Below are positions 26,575 through 34,751 of a stretch of DNA of 64,000 nucleotides, piece by piece. The stretch's first letter is position 1, and each line of letters opens with the position of its first letter. Under the pieces are notes generated by a model. The model was not told where the DNA came from, did not search any database, and was given only the letters and a program-made list of their open reading frames with translations. The translations under genes were made by a program, and so were the position numbers. The DNA comes from JAEDHM01 sp964368645 (GTDB taxonomy: Bacteria > Bacillota > Clostridia > Christensenellales > CAG-1252), in the NCBI GenBank assembly GCA_964368645.1, contig CAYJBY010000011.1, positions 1-64,000 on the forward strand, written 5' to 3'.

Positions 26575-27468
26575 ATGGGTTTATTTTCCAAGATAGTTGA
26601 GGGATTAAAAAAGACAAAGGAAGCGTTTTCGCGCCGTTTTTACGAGCTTTTTAAGGGCTCTAAGCTGGACGACGAGTTCTATGACGAGCTGGAAAGCGTA
26701 TTGCTGTCCGCTGACGTAGGCGCAGTTGCTTCCGAGCAGATATTGACTTCTTTAAAGGACGAATGCTTTAATAACCGTATTTCCACACCTGAACAAGCTA
26801 AGGGCGTTTTCCGTCAAATACTTATCGATATGATAGATTACGAAATCGAGCCTTTTTCCTATCCGCTTTGTCTGTTGGTGGTGGGTGTCAACGGTGTCGG
26901 CAAGACAACCGCTATCGGTAAGCTTGCATCTTATTTTACAGCGAAGGGCAAAAGCGTTGTGCTTGCGGCAGGAGATACCTTCCGCGCTGCGGCAGCGGAA
27001 CAGCTTGGCGTTTGGGGCGACAGAAGTAACGTGAGAGTGGTTAAACACGAGGAAGGTTCGGACGCGGCGGCTGTTGTTTTTGACGCTATTGCCAGTGCAA
27101 AGGCGCATCATACCGACGTACTTCTTGTGGATACCGCAGGGCGTTTACATAACAAGAAGAATCTAATGGAAGAGCTGAAAAAGATTACCCATTTGGTGGA
27201 ACGCGAGTATCCCGAGGCGGATTACCGCAAGTATATCGTTTTGGACGCAACAACAGGTCAAAACGGACTAAATCAGGTGGATATTTTTAACGAATGCGTA
27301 GATATTGACGGCATCATTCTGACAAAATTAGACGGTACCGCAAAGGGCGGCGTTGTGCTTGCCATCTGCGCGGAAAAGGATATTCCAGTATGCTACATAG
27401 GCGTAGGCGAGGGCAAGGACGATTTACTTCAATTCAACGCCGAAAACTTTGTAGATTCTCTGCTGTAG
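26575..27468 (+). CDS. ftsY: Signal recognition particle receptor FtsY
   Basis: The 297-aa SRP-type GTPase docks SRP at the membrane. G1 is GVNGVGKTTAIGKLA, followed by GDTFRAAAAEQL, DTAGRLHNKKNL and TKLDGTAKGG. It lacks the long acidic A domain of Escherichia coli FtsY, as is normal for Firmicutes. GGAGATAAT precedes the ATG. It forms a unit with smc. Confidence 0.96.
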   Translation: MGLFSKIVEGLKKTKEAFSRRFYELFKGSKLDDEFYDELESVLLSADVGAVASEQILTSLKDECFNNRISTPEQAKGVFRQILIDMIDYEIEPFSYPLCLLVVGVNGVGKTTAIGKLASYFTAKGKSVVLAAGDTFRAAAAEQLGVWGDRSNVRVVKHEEGSDAAAVVFDAIASAKAHHTDVLLVDTAGRLHNKKNLMEELKKITHLVEREYPEADYRKYIVLDATTGQNGLNQVDIFNECVDIDGIILTKLDGTAKGGVVLAICAEKDIPVCYIGVGEGKDDLLQFNAENFVDSLL

Positions 27469-27495
27469 TTGTTTTTTTACGTAACATAACACGAT

Positions 27496-28296
27496 ATGGA
27501 CGTCAATCAATATCTTATCAACCATTATAACAGCTACGATGAGGATAGCCGTTTGCTGTCAAAACACGGTTCGGTTGAGTTTTTAACTACGATGAGATAT
27601 ATTGACAAGTATTTGAAACCCAACGACCGTATTATAGAAATCGGCGCAGGAACAGGTCGGTATTCTCACGCTTTGGCCCTTAAGGGCTACGAGGTTGACG
27701 CATTAGAGTTAGTTCAGCACAATATCGACGTTTTTAAGCAACACACCCAACAATCTGAACGAATTACCGTTACGCAAGGGAACGCGCTGAAATTGTCCTC
27801 TTTTGCGGACGACAGTTACGACGTCACTTTGCTTTTGGGACCAATGTATCACCTTTACAATAATGAGGATAAAAGACGGGCGATTAGCGAGGCTGTTCGC
27901 GTTACCAAGCCGAGCGGCGTTATTTTTGTTGCTTACGTTATCTCGGACGGCTGTCTGATTGACGAGGGTTTTAACCGCGGAAACGTCAGCGTATCCTCTT
28001 ATATCGAGAACGGTTTAATCGACGCGGAAACTTTTGCCGCCACCTCTCGGCCTAAGGACTTATTCGATTTGGTCAGAAAGGAAGACGTGGACGATTTAAT
28101 GCGCGATTTTCCCGTCAAAAGATTGCATTACGTTTCTGCTGACGGTTGCGCCCTTTTGATACGCGAGTCCTTGGACGCGATGAGCGAAACGGATTTTGAG
28201 CTGTACCTTAAATATCATTTTGCCACTTGCGAGCGTGAAGATATGCTGGGGTTTACGAGCCACGCTTTGGATATATTCCGTAAAGAGTCCAGATAA
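27496..28296 (+). CDS. Class I SAM-dependent methyltransferase
   Basis: The 266-aa protein has a Rossmann-type SAM site, IIEIGAGTGRYSHAL (about 45-59), then an acidic strand end YEVDALELV and the post-motif TLLLGPMYHL. The substrate is unknown; the UbiE/Methyltransf_25 type is the closest description. It begins 27 nt after ftsY without a Shine-Dalgarno sequence. No terminator is evident directly after it. Confidence 0.82.
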   Translation: MDVNQYLINHYNSYDEDSRLLSKHGSVEFLTTMRYIDKYLKPNDRIIEIGAGTGRYSHALALKGYEVDALELVQHNIDVFKQHTQQSERITVTQGNALKLSSFADDSYDVTLLLGPMYHLYNNEDKRRAISEAVRVTKPSGVIFVAYVISDGCLIDEGFNRGNVSVSSYIENGLIDAETFAATSRPKDLFDLVRKEDVDDLMRDFPVKRLHYVSADGCALLIRESLDAMSETDFELYLKYHFATCEREDMLGFTSHALDIFRKESR

Positions 28297-28781
28297 AAAC
28301 TATTTACAAATATCTGTTACTGTTAATAATCTATTACTGTTTACTAACTATCACTCTTTTACTAACTTTCAGCATTATACTTTCGGAGTTGTTTATATTT
28401 TTCCTGTTGAAAGTGGGTTGTCTAAACTTATTAATCAGCGTTATTTATAAATTTATCGTTGAAAGTCGATTGTCTAAACTTATTAAAAAGAATAATATAA
28501 GTAAAGCTACAATAAAACAAAAAAACCGTATCGGTTAGTGTAGGGTTTTTGCATTATAAAACATTTTGTCGGTGTAGTTTGCTTGTATAGTTTTCCTATT
28601 TGTAAGTAGTCTATTTGTTTAGTCTGCTTTTGCAGTTTGTCTGCCTGTAGGTATAGCTGTTTGACAGTAAGTCCAGTTTGTTTGCTTAGTTCGCTTGTCT
28701 GCGTAGTCTGCTTGTGTAGTCTGTCTATTTTAACGTAAGTCTGGCGCGTGATAGCTTTATCCGCTTATGAGTTTACAAGGT
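28297..28781. repeat. Convergent spacer filled with degenerate short repeats
   Basis: Three kinds of repetition fill this 485-bp spacer. Around 28312-28368 are 17-18 bp units resembling TATTACTGTTTACTAAC. A 29-bp direct repeat starting GTTGAAAGT occurs at 28406-28434 and 28458-28486 with two mismatches. From 28573 to about 28745 about a dozen variants of TNTAGTCTGCTTG follow at 14-18 bp spacing. No gene or known RNA was recognised. Confidence 0.7.
28521..28550. terminator. Possible bidirectional terminator between the methyltransferase gene and ribU
   Basis: AAAAACC(G)TA pairs with TA(G)GGTTTTT across one mismatch and a 10-nt loop. On the minus strand it is followed by a longer T run, so it more likely ends the ribU transcript 230 nt downstream of ribU. 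Confidence 0.45.
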
Positions 28782-29750
28782 TTAGCTTACGAATTTCTTT
28801 ATGACCTTAGAAAGTCTTTTATAGACCAAAAAGGTGATTATTCCCGTAACGGCGCACCGCAAAATGTTAAAGGGTATTACCGAAAGCAACAGGTAATAGG
28901 TGTAGAAGTTGGAGCCGTTGATTTTCGGAAAAAGGGTAGAGCAGGCGGCGGCGATAAGCTCGATGTCACCACCGAAAAACACCTTTACGAAAAGGGGTAC
29001 CAACATAAATCTGTTGGACAGAACGGAAACCGCTATAGAGCATACCACACCGACAAGCAATCCGATAAGGGCGGATTTTTTATCTTTGTTTTTTTTGTAA
29101 ATCAAGGACGCAGGAACAACCAGCGCAAGCCCCAATATAATATCAGCCGCTTCGCCTACGAACATAGTGCCCGATAGGGGCATTTTCAGCAAACACTTGA
29201 TGATAATAACTGCCGAACCGCTAATCGGACCGAACATAAAACCGACTAATACAGCGGGTAATTCGGAAATCTGGAAATCCAGCCAAGATGGGAATATCGT
29301 GGGCATTTTGCAGTACTGTCCAAGATAGTACAGTAAAAACGAAATCGCAGAAAAAACAGCGATAACGATAAGTTTTTTTGTGCCGCTAACAGCCTTTTTA
29401 CGTCTAATTGCGACTGAGTGCGCTTGCTCCGTGGCACTTATAAGCGATTTTTCATCGTCTGAGGATTGCTCCGTATCGGTTAGAGATACGGCATTGACTT
29501 CCGCGTCAGGTGAGGAAGCGGCGTTAGAAACCTGCTCCTCGTTTACCGAGCTATCTTCAATCACGCTATCGTCGGCGGAAGTAAGCTTATCGCTAGCAGC
29601 AGTCGAATATTCGTCGGTGCCGTGTGAGCAAAAAGCATTGTCGCAAGAGTCTGTGACTTCCTCGGAAAAAGCGTTGTTAAGAGTATTATCTTGTAATCCG
29701 TTGCAATCGTTTGAGCCGCAATGCGCGGTAAAATCTTCCTTAAAATCCAT
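28782..29750 (-). CDS. ribU: ECF transporter S component for riboflavin (RibU) with acidic N-terminal extension
   Basis: The 322-aa protein has about 130 hydrophilic residues rich in Asp, Glu, Ser and Thr, then a RibU-like core of about six helices. That core begins KKLIVIAVFSAISFLLYYLG and contains the SELPAVLVGFMFGPISG loop. The preceding FMN riboswitch supports riboflavin as ligand. The ATG at 29750 has GAGGTG 7 nt upstream; longer frames would translate the riboswitch. Energising EcfA/A'/T genes are not in the window. The long acidic extension is unusual for the family. Confidence 0.9.
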   Translation of the reverse strand: MDFKEDFTAHCGSNDCNGLQDNTLNNAFSEEVTDSCDNAFCSHGTDEYSTAASDKLTSADDSVIEDSSVNEEQVSNAASSPDAEVNAVSLTDTEQSSDDEKSLISATEQAHSVAIRRKKAVSGTKKLIVIAVFSAISFLLYYLGQYCKMPTIFPSWLDFQISELPAVLVGFMFGPISGSAVIIIKCLLKMPLSGTMFVGEAADIILGLALVVPASLIYKKNKDKKSALIGLLVGVVCSIAVSVLSNRFMLVPLFVKVFFGGDIELIAAACSTLFPKINGSNFYTYYLLLSVIPFNILRCAVTGIITFLVYKRLSKVIKKFVS

Positions 29751-29778
29751 TCTTACACCTCGATACGAGGGGCTTATA

Positions 29779-29883
29779 TCTTTTCTCATCCAGACTATAC
29801 TGTCGGTACGGGAATTACACCCGTTCAGCTTGCGCTCGCGGACTATACCGCCGGTGGAGAATTGCACTCCGCCCCAAAGAATG
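29779..29883 (-). promoter_or_regulatory. FMN riboswitch (RFN element)
   Basis: Read on the minus strand, the conserved blocks GGGGCGGAGTG, AATTCTCCACCGGCGGTATAG, CCGCGAGC, GTGTAATTCCCGTACCGACAGTATAG and CTGGATGAGAAAAGA occur in RFN order. The ribU start codon lies 29 nt beyond its 3' end. In this family FMN binding lowers expression of the downstream transporter. Confidence 0.95.
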
Positions 29884-29888
29884 AGGAT

Positions 29889-29918
29889 ATTATAGCATAA
29901 GCGATTCGGGAATGACAA
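29889..29918 (-). promoter_or_regulatory. Promoter of the FMN-riboswitch/ribU transcript
   Basis: On the minus strand TTGTCA (29918-29913), an 18-bp spacer and TATAAT (29894-29889) precede the riboswitch by a few nucleotides. Confidence 0.75.
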
Positions 29919-29936
29919 CGGTTTTATATAATTCGT

Positions 29937-29965
29937 TTGCTATAAACCCAAAAAAGTAATATAAT
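29937..29965 (+). promoter_or_regulatory. Sigma-A promoter of tsaE, leaderless geometry
   Basis: -35 TTGCTA (29937-29942), 17-bp spacer, -10 TATAAT (29960-29965). The tsaE ATG starts 6 nt later at 29972. It is back to back with the ribU promoter. Confidence 0.72.
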
Positions 29966-29971
29966 TTGGAT

Positions 29972-30388
29972 ATGGAATACGTAGTTCATAGCAGTGAAGC
30001 GACAATAGCTCTGGGAGAACGGCTGGGCAAGGCACTGGTCGGCGGAGAAACAATACTATTATCGGGTGATTTAGGCGCAGGCAAAACCACCTTTACCAAG
30101 GGCATAGCCCGTGGACTTACCGTATCCGATATTATCACAAGTCCGACCTTTACCATTCTCAACGAGTATGACGGACGAATCAAACTCTTTCATTTCGATA
30201 TGTACAGACTGGACAAAAACGGCGATGAGGAATTGGGCTTTGAGGAGTATTATAACCGCAAGGATTCCGTCTGCGTTATAGAGTGGAACGTGTCGGATTA
30301 TCCCTTTGACAAGGTTATTAAGGTTGATTTGAAGTATATAAGCGAAGATAGCAGGAGCATAACGATAGATGAGATTATTAGCCATTGA
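29972..30388 (+). CDS. tsaE: tRNA N6-adenosine threonylcarbamoyltransferase complex ATPase TsaE
   Basis: The 138-aa P-loop protein drives cycling of the TsaBDE complex that installs t6A on ANN-decoding tRNAs. Walker A is GDLGAGKTT near residue 33, switch region TSPTFTILNEY, and HFDMYRL follows. The ATG at 29972 lies at the predicted transcription start; TTG at 29966 is an in-frame alternative but would lie upstream of +1. It overlaps tsaB by 20 bp. Confidence 0.95.
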   Translation: MEYVVHSSEATIALGERLGKALVGGETILLSGDLGAGKTTFTKGIARGLTVSDIITSPTFTILNEYDGRIKLFHFDMYRLDKNGDEELGFEEYYNRKDSVCVIEWNVSDYPFDKVIKVDLKYISEDSRSITIDEIISH

Positions 30389-30944
30389 CACCACTGAGGA
30401 TTTAAGAGTAGCCGCTATGGGCGACGGCGTTTATTATGAGAGAGAGGAGGGCGGTAAGGCCATAACCTCCGCTCGAATTATCCCTGCGATAGAACGTGCG
30501 CTTGCCGCTGTCAAGGTTGATAAAACCGCTTTAGACGCGATAGGCTGTGTGGTTGGTCCCGGTTCCTTTACGGGAATACGTATAGGCGTTTCGGTACTTA
30601 ATGCGATAGCTTACGCGCTCAATATTCCTCTTGTGCCTATAACCTCTTTCGAACTTATGGCGGAATGGACGGATAAGGACGCGCTTTTCCTTGTGAACGC
30701 AGGACACGGCGAATACTACGGTGCGCAGTGCATTAACGGCGTAATTACAGACGAACGCGATTATACTCAAGCCGAAAGAGATAATTATAAGGGTGAGGTT
30801 ATTACCTTTGGCGAGAATACTTCCGAGCGTTTGCTGGGAGCAACCGAAAAACTGCTTTCTCGCGGCAAAACCCCCATCTTTTTGGAGCCTTATTATATGA
30901 AAAAATCACAAGCGGAGAGAATGGCGGACAATGACAAGCTTTAG
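30369..30944 (+). CDS. tsaB: t6A biosynthesis protein TsaB
   Basis: The 191-aa ASKHA-fold protein is the scaffold partner of TsaD. The LLAIDTT start and VGPGSFTGIRIG motif are diagnostic. It lies between tsaE and rimI in the common Firmicute order; tsaD is not in this window. It starts inside tsaE and ends inside rimI. Confidence 0.95.
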   Translation: MRLLAIDTTEDLRVAAMGDGVYYEREEGGKAITSARIIPAIERALAAVKVDKTALDAIGCVVGPGSFTGIRIGVSVLNAIAYALNIPLVPITSFELMAEWTDKDALFLVNAGHGEYYGAQCINGVITDERDYTQAERDNYKGEVITFGENTSERLLGATEKLLSRGKTPIFLEPYYMKKSQAERMADNDKL

Positions 30945-31374
30945 ACAGGCAACGCCCGAGGACGCACAGCTTCTCACCGATATGGAGAACGTCTGTTTCC
31001 ACGATCCGTGGAATTTTAATATGGTCTTTTCCGAGTTGCTTGAGCCTGCGTCCACCTACTGGATTTTGTTGGACGACGAGGGCACACCGTCGGGTTACGT
31101 TGGCTATTATCACGTTTTGGACGAGATGCATATAATGAATGTAGCGGTTATGCCCGACAAACGCCGCCGCGGATACGGAAGCCTGATAATCAAAAGGCTT
31201 TTAACCGAGGCTTACGCAAACAAAATCAACGCCGTTACCTTGGAAGTCAGAAGCGGTAACGTCGGTGCGCGGAAGCTTTACGAAAAATTCGGCTTCGTTT
31301 GCGCGGGCATTAGACCGCACTATTATATGGACGGCGAGGACGCCGCTATATACTGGTTAAGGCTCGGAGGGTAA
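30931..31374 (+). CDS. rimI: Ribosomal-protein-alanine N-acetyltransferase RimI
   Basis: The 147-aa GNAT enzyme acetylates the N-terminal Ala of S18 in characterised homologues. The acetyl-CoA loop KRRRGYGSLII and the NVGARKLYEKFGF block are conserved. It overlaps tsaB by 14 bp. Its last codons contain the GGAGGG that serves the following alpha/beta hydrolase gene. Confidence 0.92.
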   Translation: MTSFRQATPEDAQLLTDMENVCFHDPWNFNMVFSELLEPASTYWILLDDEGTPSGYVGYYHVLDEMHIMNVAVMPDKRRRGYGSLIIKRLLTEAYANKINAVTLEVRSGNVGARKLYEKFGFVCAGIRPHYYMDGEDAAIYWLRLGG

Positions 31375-31378
31375 CAAA

Positions 31379-32080
31379 ACGCTTAATTACACTGTTAAAG
31401 GAGAGGGAGCTTGTATCCTTTTCTTACACGGTTGGGGAGGAGATAGTAACAGCTTTACGCAGATTGCGAGGCTTCTATCTCCTTTTTTTTGCTGTGTTTG
31501 CGTAGATATGTACGGATTTGGGCTTTCCCAGTCGCCCTGCTACCCCTTGACCGTTGACGACTATGCAGAGGGAGTCGAGGAAGTTTTACGAAATCTGAAC
31601 GTCACCGACGTATTGGTTGTCGGTCATTCTTTCGGAGGAAGAGTGGCGTTAAAACTGGCAAAAAAAAGCAATAGAACGTCAGGACTAATCTTAACGGACA
31701 GCGCAGGGCTAAAGCCCAGACGCAAGCTAAAGTATTACATAAGTGTAATATTATATAAGATTAATAAGGCGTTTGGACGTTCAAACGCAAAAGCGGGTTC
31801 TACTGATTATCAAAACCTTATCGGCGTGATGAAAAAGACCTTTGTCAACGTGGTGAACGAGGAGCTTTCCGCTTGTGCAAAAGCCGTGAATGTTCCGACT
31901 CTTTTGATATGGGGCAGTGAGGATAAGGAAACGCCGATTTATATGTATAAGAGATTTCTCAAGCTGATAGACGGGGCAAAAGGGATAGTTTACGAGGGGT
32001 GCGGACATTTTCCGTATGCGGAAAAACCTAAAAGGTTTGCGGACGACGTGTATGCTTTTGCATCGGAGGTGTTAGCTTGA
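31379..32080 (+). CDS. Alpha/beta hydrolase with a probable ACG start codon
   Basis: The 233-aa hydrolase has the oxyanion-hole motif LHGWGGDS (about residues 20-27), nucleophile GHSFGG, acid in IWGSEDKE and His in GCGHFPYAEKP. No ATG, GTG, TTG or CTG occurs in frame from the upstream stop at 31358 to an internal ATG at 31508. Starting at 31508 would remove the oxyanion loop. GGAGGG (31366-31371) lies exactly 7 nt before ACG at 31379, 4 nt after the rimI stop, so ACG is the best start. A T-to-C change from ATG, real or from assembly, is the alternative. The substrate is unknown. The end overlaps murF by 4 bp. Confidence 0.8.
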   Translation, partial: TLNYTVKGEGACILFLHGWGGDSNSFTQIARLLSPFFCCVCVDMYGFGLSQSPCYPLTVDDYAEGVEEVLRNLNVTDVLVVGHSFGGRVALKLAKKSNRTSGLILTDSAGLKPRRKLKYYISVILYKINKAFGRSNAKAGSTDYQNLIGVMKKTFVNVVNEELSACAKAVNVPTLLIWGSEDKETPIYMYKRFLKLIDGAKGIVYEGCGHFPYAEKPKRFADDVYAFASEVLA

Positions 32081-33588
32081 CAATAGCTGTTTTTCTGATA
32101 TTGCTTACGGAAAGTTTTTTCGGCGCATATTATTATTTGGCGTTATTGCAAAAAAACGGATACAGAATCGGTGAGTGTTTTTCCAAATCCTCTGTTTTAA
32201 TTACCGTTGACGCGCTGTCTATGGTTGCAAGTCTTGTGATTTTAGTACCGTCGTTGTTTTTCGGTTCGCTGGCAAAGACGATTTGCGCGGTATGCGCTTG
32301 GTTGCCGACGATTATTGCGGTAATCGTCAAGAACGCGCGGTTCGGCTCCTTGACTCTTGTCTTTACAAAAAGAGTCTTTAGGCTTATAGCCGCGTTTTTC
32401 GCCGTTGTAACCCTTTGTTATATACCTGCTTTCGTAGTGCCGTCCGTGGCGTATTTCGGTTCGTTATACGCTTGCTGTGCAGTTTGTTTTTTCTTCGCCG
32501 CGGCTTGCGTTATGCGCCCCGTAGAGGAGTATATCAACTCACGTTACATAAAAACAGCGGCTGAAAAGCTGAATAACCCCAACCTTATAAAAATTGCGGT
32601 TGCAGGCAGTTGCGGCAAGACAACGGTTAAGAATATTCTGTTTCAAATGCTGTCAAAAAAATATAGCTGTTACGTCACGCCGTCTAATTACAACACGCCG
32701 TTGGGTATCTCCAAGGCTGTTACGGCAATGCCCGAAAACACTCAAGTATTTATCGCGGAAACGGGAGCAAGATACGAGGGGGATATTGAGGAGCTTATGC
32801 AACTCGTTAAGCCCGATTACAGCATTTTGACGTGCATATTACCGCAACACCTTGAAACCTTTAAGGATATGAAAACTTTAACCGCCGAAAAACTGAAAGT
32901 AACGCAAGGGGTTAAGCAGTGTTTCGTCAACGATAATATCAACAATTTCGAGCAGGAAATTCCTGACAACGTAAGACTGTTGGGAAAGGATTTCAACGTG
33001 GAGGAAACAAAAGCGAACGCTAACGGCTTGACGTTCATATATAGCGGTAAGGGTGAGGAGATTATGTTTGAAACACAGCTCCTCGGTAGTCATAACGCCA
33101 TTAATATCGCCTTGGCTGCATCGCTTGCGTTGGAATTGGACGTTACGCCTGCGTTGCTTGCCGAGTCCGTTGCGGAACTCAAGCCTCTTCCGCACCGATT
33201 GCAACTCAGTCGAAACGATAAGAACGTAAGGATAATCGACGACAGCTATAATATTTCCATAGGTAGTGCGATGTGTGCGCTTAACGCCTTGTCGTTGTTC
33301 GACGGACGAAAAGCGGTTTCGGTTTACGGCATAGTGGAGGGCGGTACCGCCGAAACGATACTCAACGAAACGCTGGGCGAGATGATAGGCGGAGTGGCTG
33401 ATTTGGTTTTTATTACAGGGAATAAATACGCCCAATCTATAACAAACGGCATAAAGCAAAGCGGACGGGAGTGCGAAATACTGTATGCAAAGAACATGGA
33501 AGAGTGTAAAAAGCTTTACGGTATGGAACTGCTTAAGGGCGATACACTTTTAATCCTTGCCGACCTGCCGCCACAGTATTGTATATAA
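32077..33588 (+). CDS. murF: MurF-like Mur ligase with N-terminal membrane segment
   Basis: The 503-aa protein begins with about five hydrophobic helices (to about residue 150) in place of the usual MurF substrate-binding domain. The Mur ligase core follows: AGSCGKTTVKN, PSNYNTPLGISKA, an AETGARYEGDI segment, SHNAINIALAA, and PHRLQ with DDSYNISIGS. It would join D-Ala-D-Ala to the UDP-MurNAc-tripeptide, on or near the membrane. The gene precedes ddl. The start is TTG with GGAGG 7 nt upstream. A related Mur ligase role other than MurF cannot be excluded. Confidence 0.82.
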   Translation: MTIAVFLILLTESFFGAYYYLALLQKNGYRIGECFSKSSVLITVDALSMVASLVILVPSLFFGSLAKTICAVCAWLPTIIAVIVKNARFGSLTLVFTKRVFRLIAAFFAVVTLCYIPAFVVPSVAYFGSLYACCAVCFFFAAACVMRPVEEYINSRYIKTAAEKLNNPNLIKIAVAGSCGKTTVKNILFQMLSKKYSCYVTPSNYNTPLGISKAVTAMPENTQVFIAETGARYEGDIEELMQLVKPDYSILTCILPQHLETFKDMKTLTAEKLKVTQGVKQCFVNDNINNFEQEIPDNVRLLGKDFNVEETKANANGLTFIYSGKGEEIMFETQLLGSHNAINIALAASLALELDVTPALLAESVAELKPLPHRLQLSRNDKNVRIIDDSYNISIGSAMCALNALSLFDGRKAVSVYGIVEGGTAETILNETLGEMIGGVADLVFITGNKYAQSITNGIKQSGRECEILYAKNMEECKKLYGMELLKGDTLLILADLPPQYCI

Positions 33589-33604
33589 AATCACGGGGGT
33601 TTTT

Positions 33605-34666
33605 ATGAAAAACGTAGCAATTTTTTACGGCGGAAGGAGTTTTGAACACGACATATCCATAATAACCGCTATTCAGATAATGAATAATGCGGATAAAACA
33701 TTCAACTTAATACCCGTATATATGAAAAACGGCGAAATGACCGTACCCATTAAGCCTAAGCTTTTCGGTACATATATTGCCGCAGACGTTAAAGGTAAAA
33801 AGGCTGTGTTTTGCAAAAACGGACTGAAAATCGGCTTGAAAAGTGTGAAAATCGACGTTGCGCTGATTGCTTGTCACGGCGGAGAGGGTGAGGACGGAAC
33901 CTTGGTTTCTCTGCTTGAGTATTACGGTATCCGTTACACGACCGCTAAAGCGGAGTCTATGGCTCTGTGTATGAACAAGTATCTGTTCAAGCAATACCTA
34001 AAAGGAAAAGGGCTTGAGGCTGTCGATGGGGTGTTGGCGGAAAAGGGCAACCCTCTCCCGACAATTGCTAAGTATCCCGTTATAGTTAAGCCCAACCGTC
34101 TTGGCAGCAGTATCGGCGTATCGGTGGCAAAGGATAGCGTAGAATTAGAAAGCGCATTGAAAATCGCCTTTGAGTTTGACGAAGAAGTTTTGATTGAGGA
34201 ACTGTTAAACGCTCCCTTGGAGTTAAGCTGTGCGTCCTTTTTCGACGGCAAAAACGTGGTGTTGAGCTGTATTGAAAAAGAAGTGAAAACCGACGCTTTT
34301 TTCACCTTTGAGGAAAAATACGTCAACGAAACCTCCGCAAAGGAGTATCCTGCCGTAATCGACAAGGAATTGGAAGAAAGAATATCCGAGCTAACCTCAA
34401 AACTGACTCTCGACCTGAAACTATACGGCATTACGAGAACGGATTTTTTGTATCTGCCGCAGGAAGACAGACTCTACGTCAATGAAATCAACACAATTCC
34501 CGGTTCGCTTGGGTATTATCTGTTTATGAGCAAGGGGATTTCTTTCCGTAAACTGTTGACGATGCTGATATTATCTTGCGAATCAAGGAGCTACGGTTCC
34601 TCCTGTTCATATTATGACAGCGGAGTTTTGTCTAACTACACTACGGGCGGAAAATTGACGAAATAG
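33605..34666 (+). CDS. ddl: D-alanine-D-alanine ligase
   Basis: The 353-aa ATP-grasp enzyme makes D-Ala-D-Ala. The N-terminal GGRSFEHDISI motif, the KPNRLGSSIGV ATP loop and the metal-binding EINTIPGSLGYYLF are conserved. ATG 33605 follows a G-rich ACGGGGG and starts the family sequence. The C terminus ends in a Ser/Tyr-rich tail (about 325-353) that is not part of the fold. It lies 16 bp after murF, giving a wall-precursor pair. Confidence 0.92.
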   Translation: MKNVAIFYGGRSFEHDISIITAIQIMNNADKTFNLIPVYMKNGEMTVPIKPKLFGTYIAADVKGKKAVFCKNGLKIGLKSVKIDVALIACHGGEGEDGTLVSLLEYYGIRYTTAKAESMALCMNKYLFKQYLKGKGLEAVDGVLAEKGNPLPTIAKYPVIVKPNRLGSSIGVSVAKDSVELESALKIAFEFDEEVLIEELLNAPLELSCASFFDGKNVVLSCIEKEVKTDAFFTFEEKYVNETSAKEYPAVIDKELEERISELTSKLTLDLKLYGITRTDFLYLPQEDRLYVNEINTIPGSLGYYLFMSKGISFRKLLTMLILSCESRSYGSSCSYYDSGVLSNYTTGGKLTK

Positions 34667-34698
34667 ACGCCGTAACTTTCCGCTGTCCAACTAATTGG

Positions 34699-34727
34699 TT
34701 GCGCTAATCGTCAAAAGGTTGTATAAT
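34699..34727 (+). promoter_or_regulatory. Possible promoter of the yfbR-like gene
   Basis: -35-like TTGCGC (34699-34704), 17-bp spacer, -10 TATAAT (34722-34727), upstream of a start with AAGGA. Confidence 0.5.
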
Positions 34728-34751
34728 AAGCCAAAAATAAGGAAGAGGCTT

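Noticed and set aside
29380..29895. Plus-strand open frame of 171 codons over ribU and its riboswitch
   Set aside because: Antisense shadow of a conserved gene; Ser-rich because of the acidic RibU region.
29751..29918. 56-codon N-terminal extension of RibU
   Set aside because: It would translate the FMN riboswitch; ATG 29750 has its own GAGGTG.
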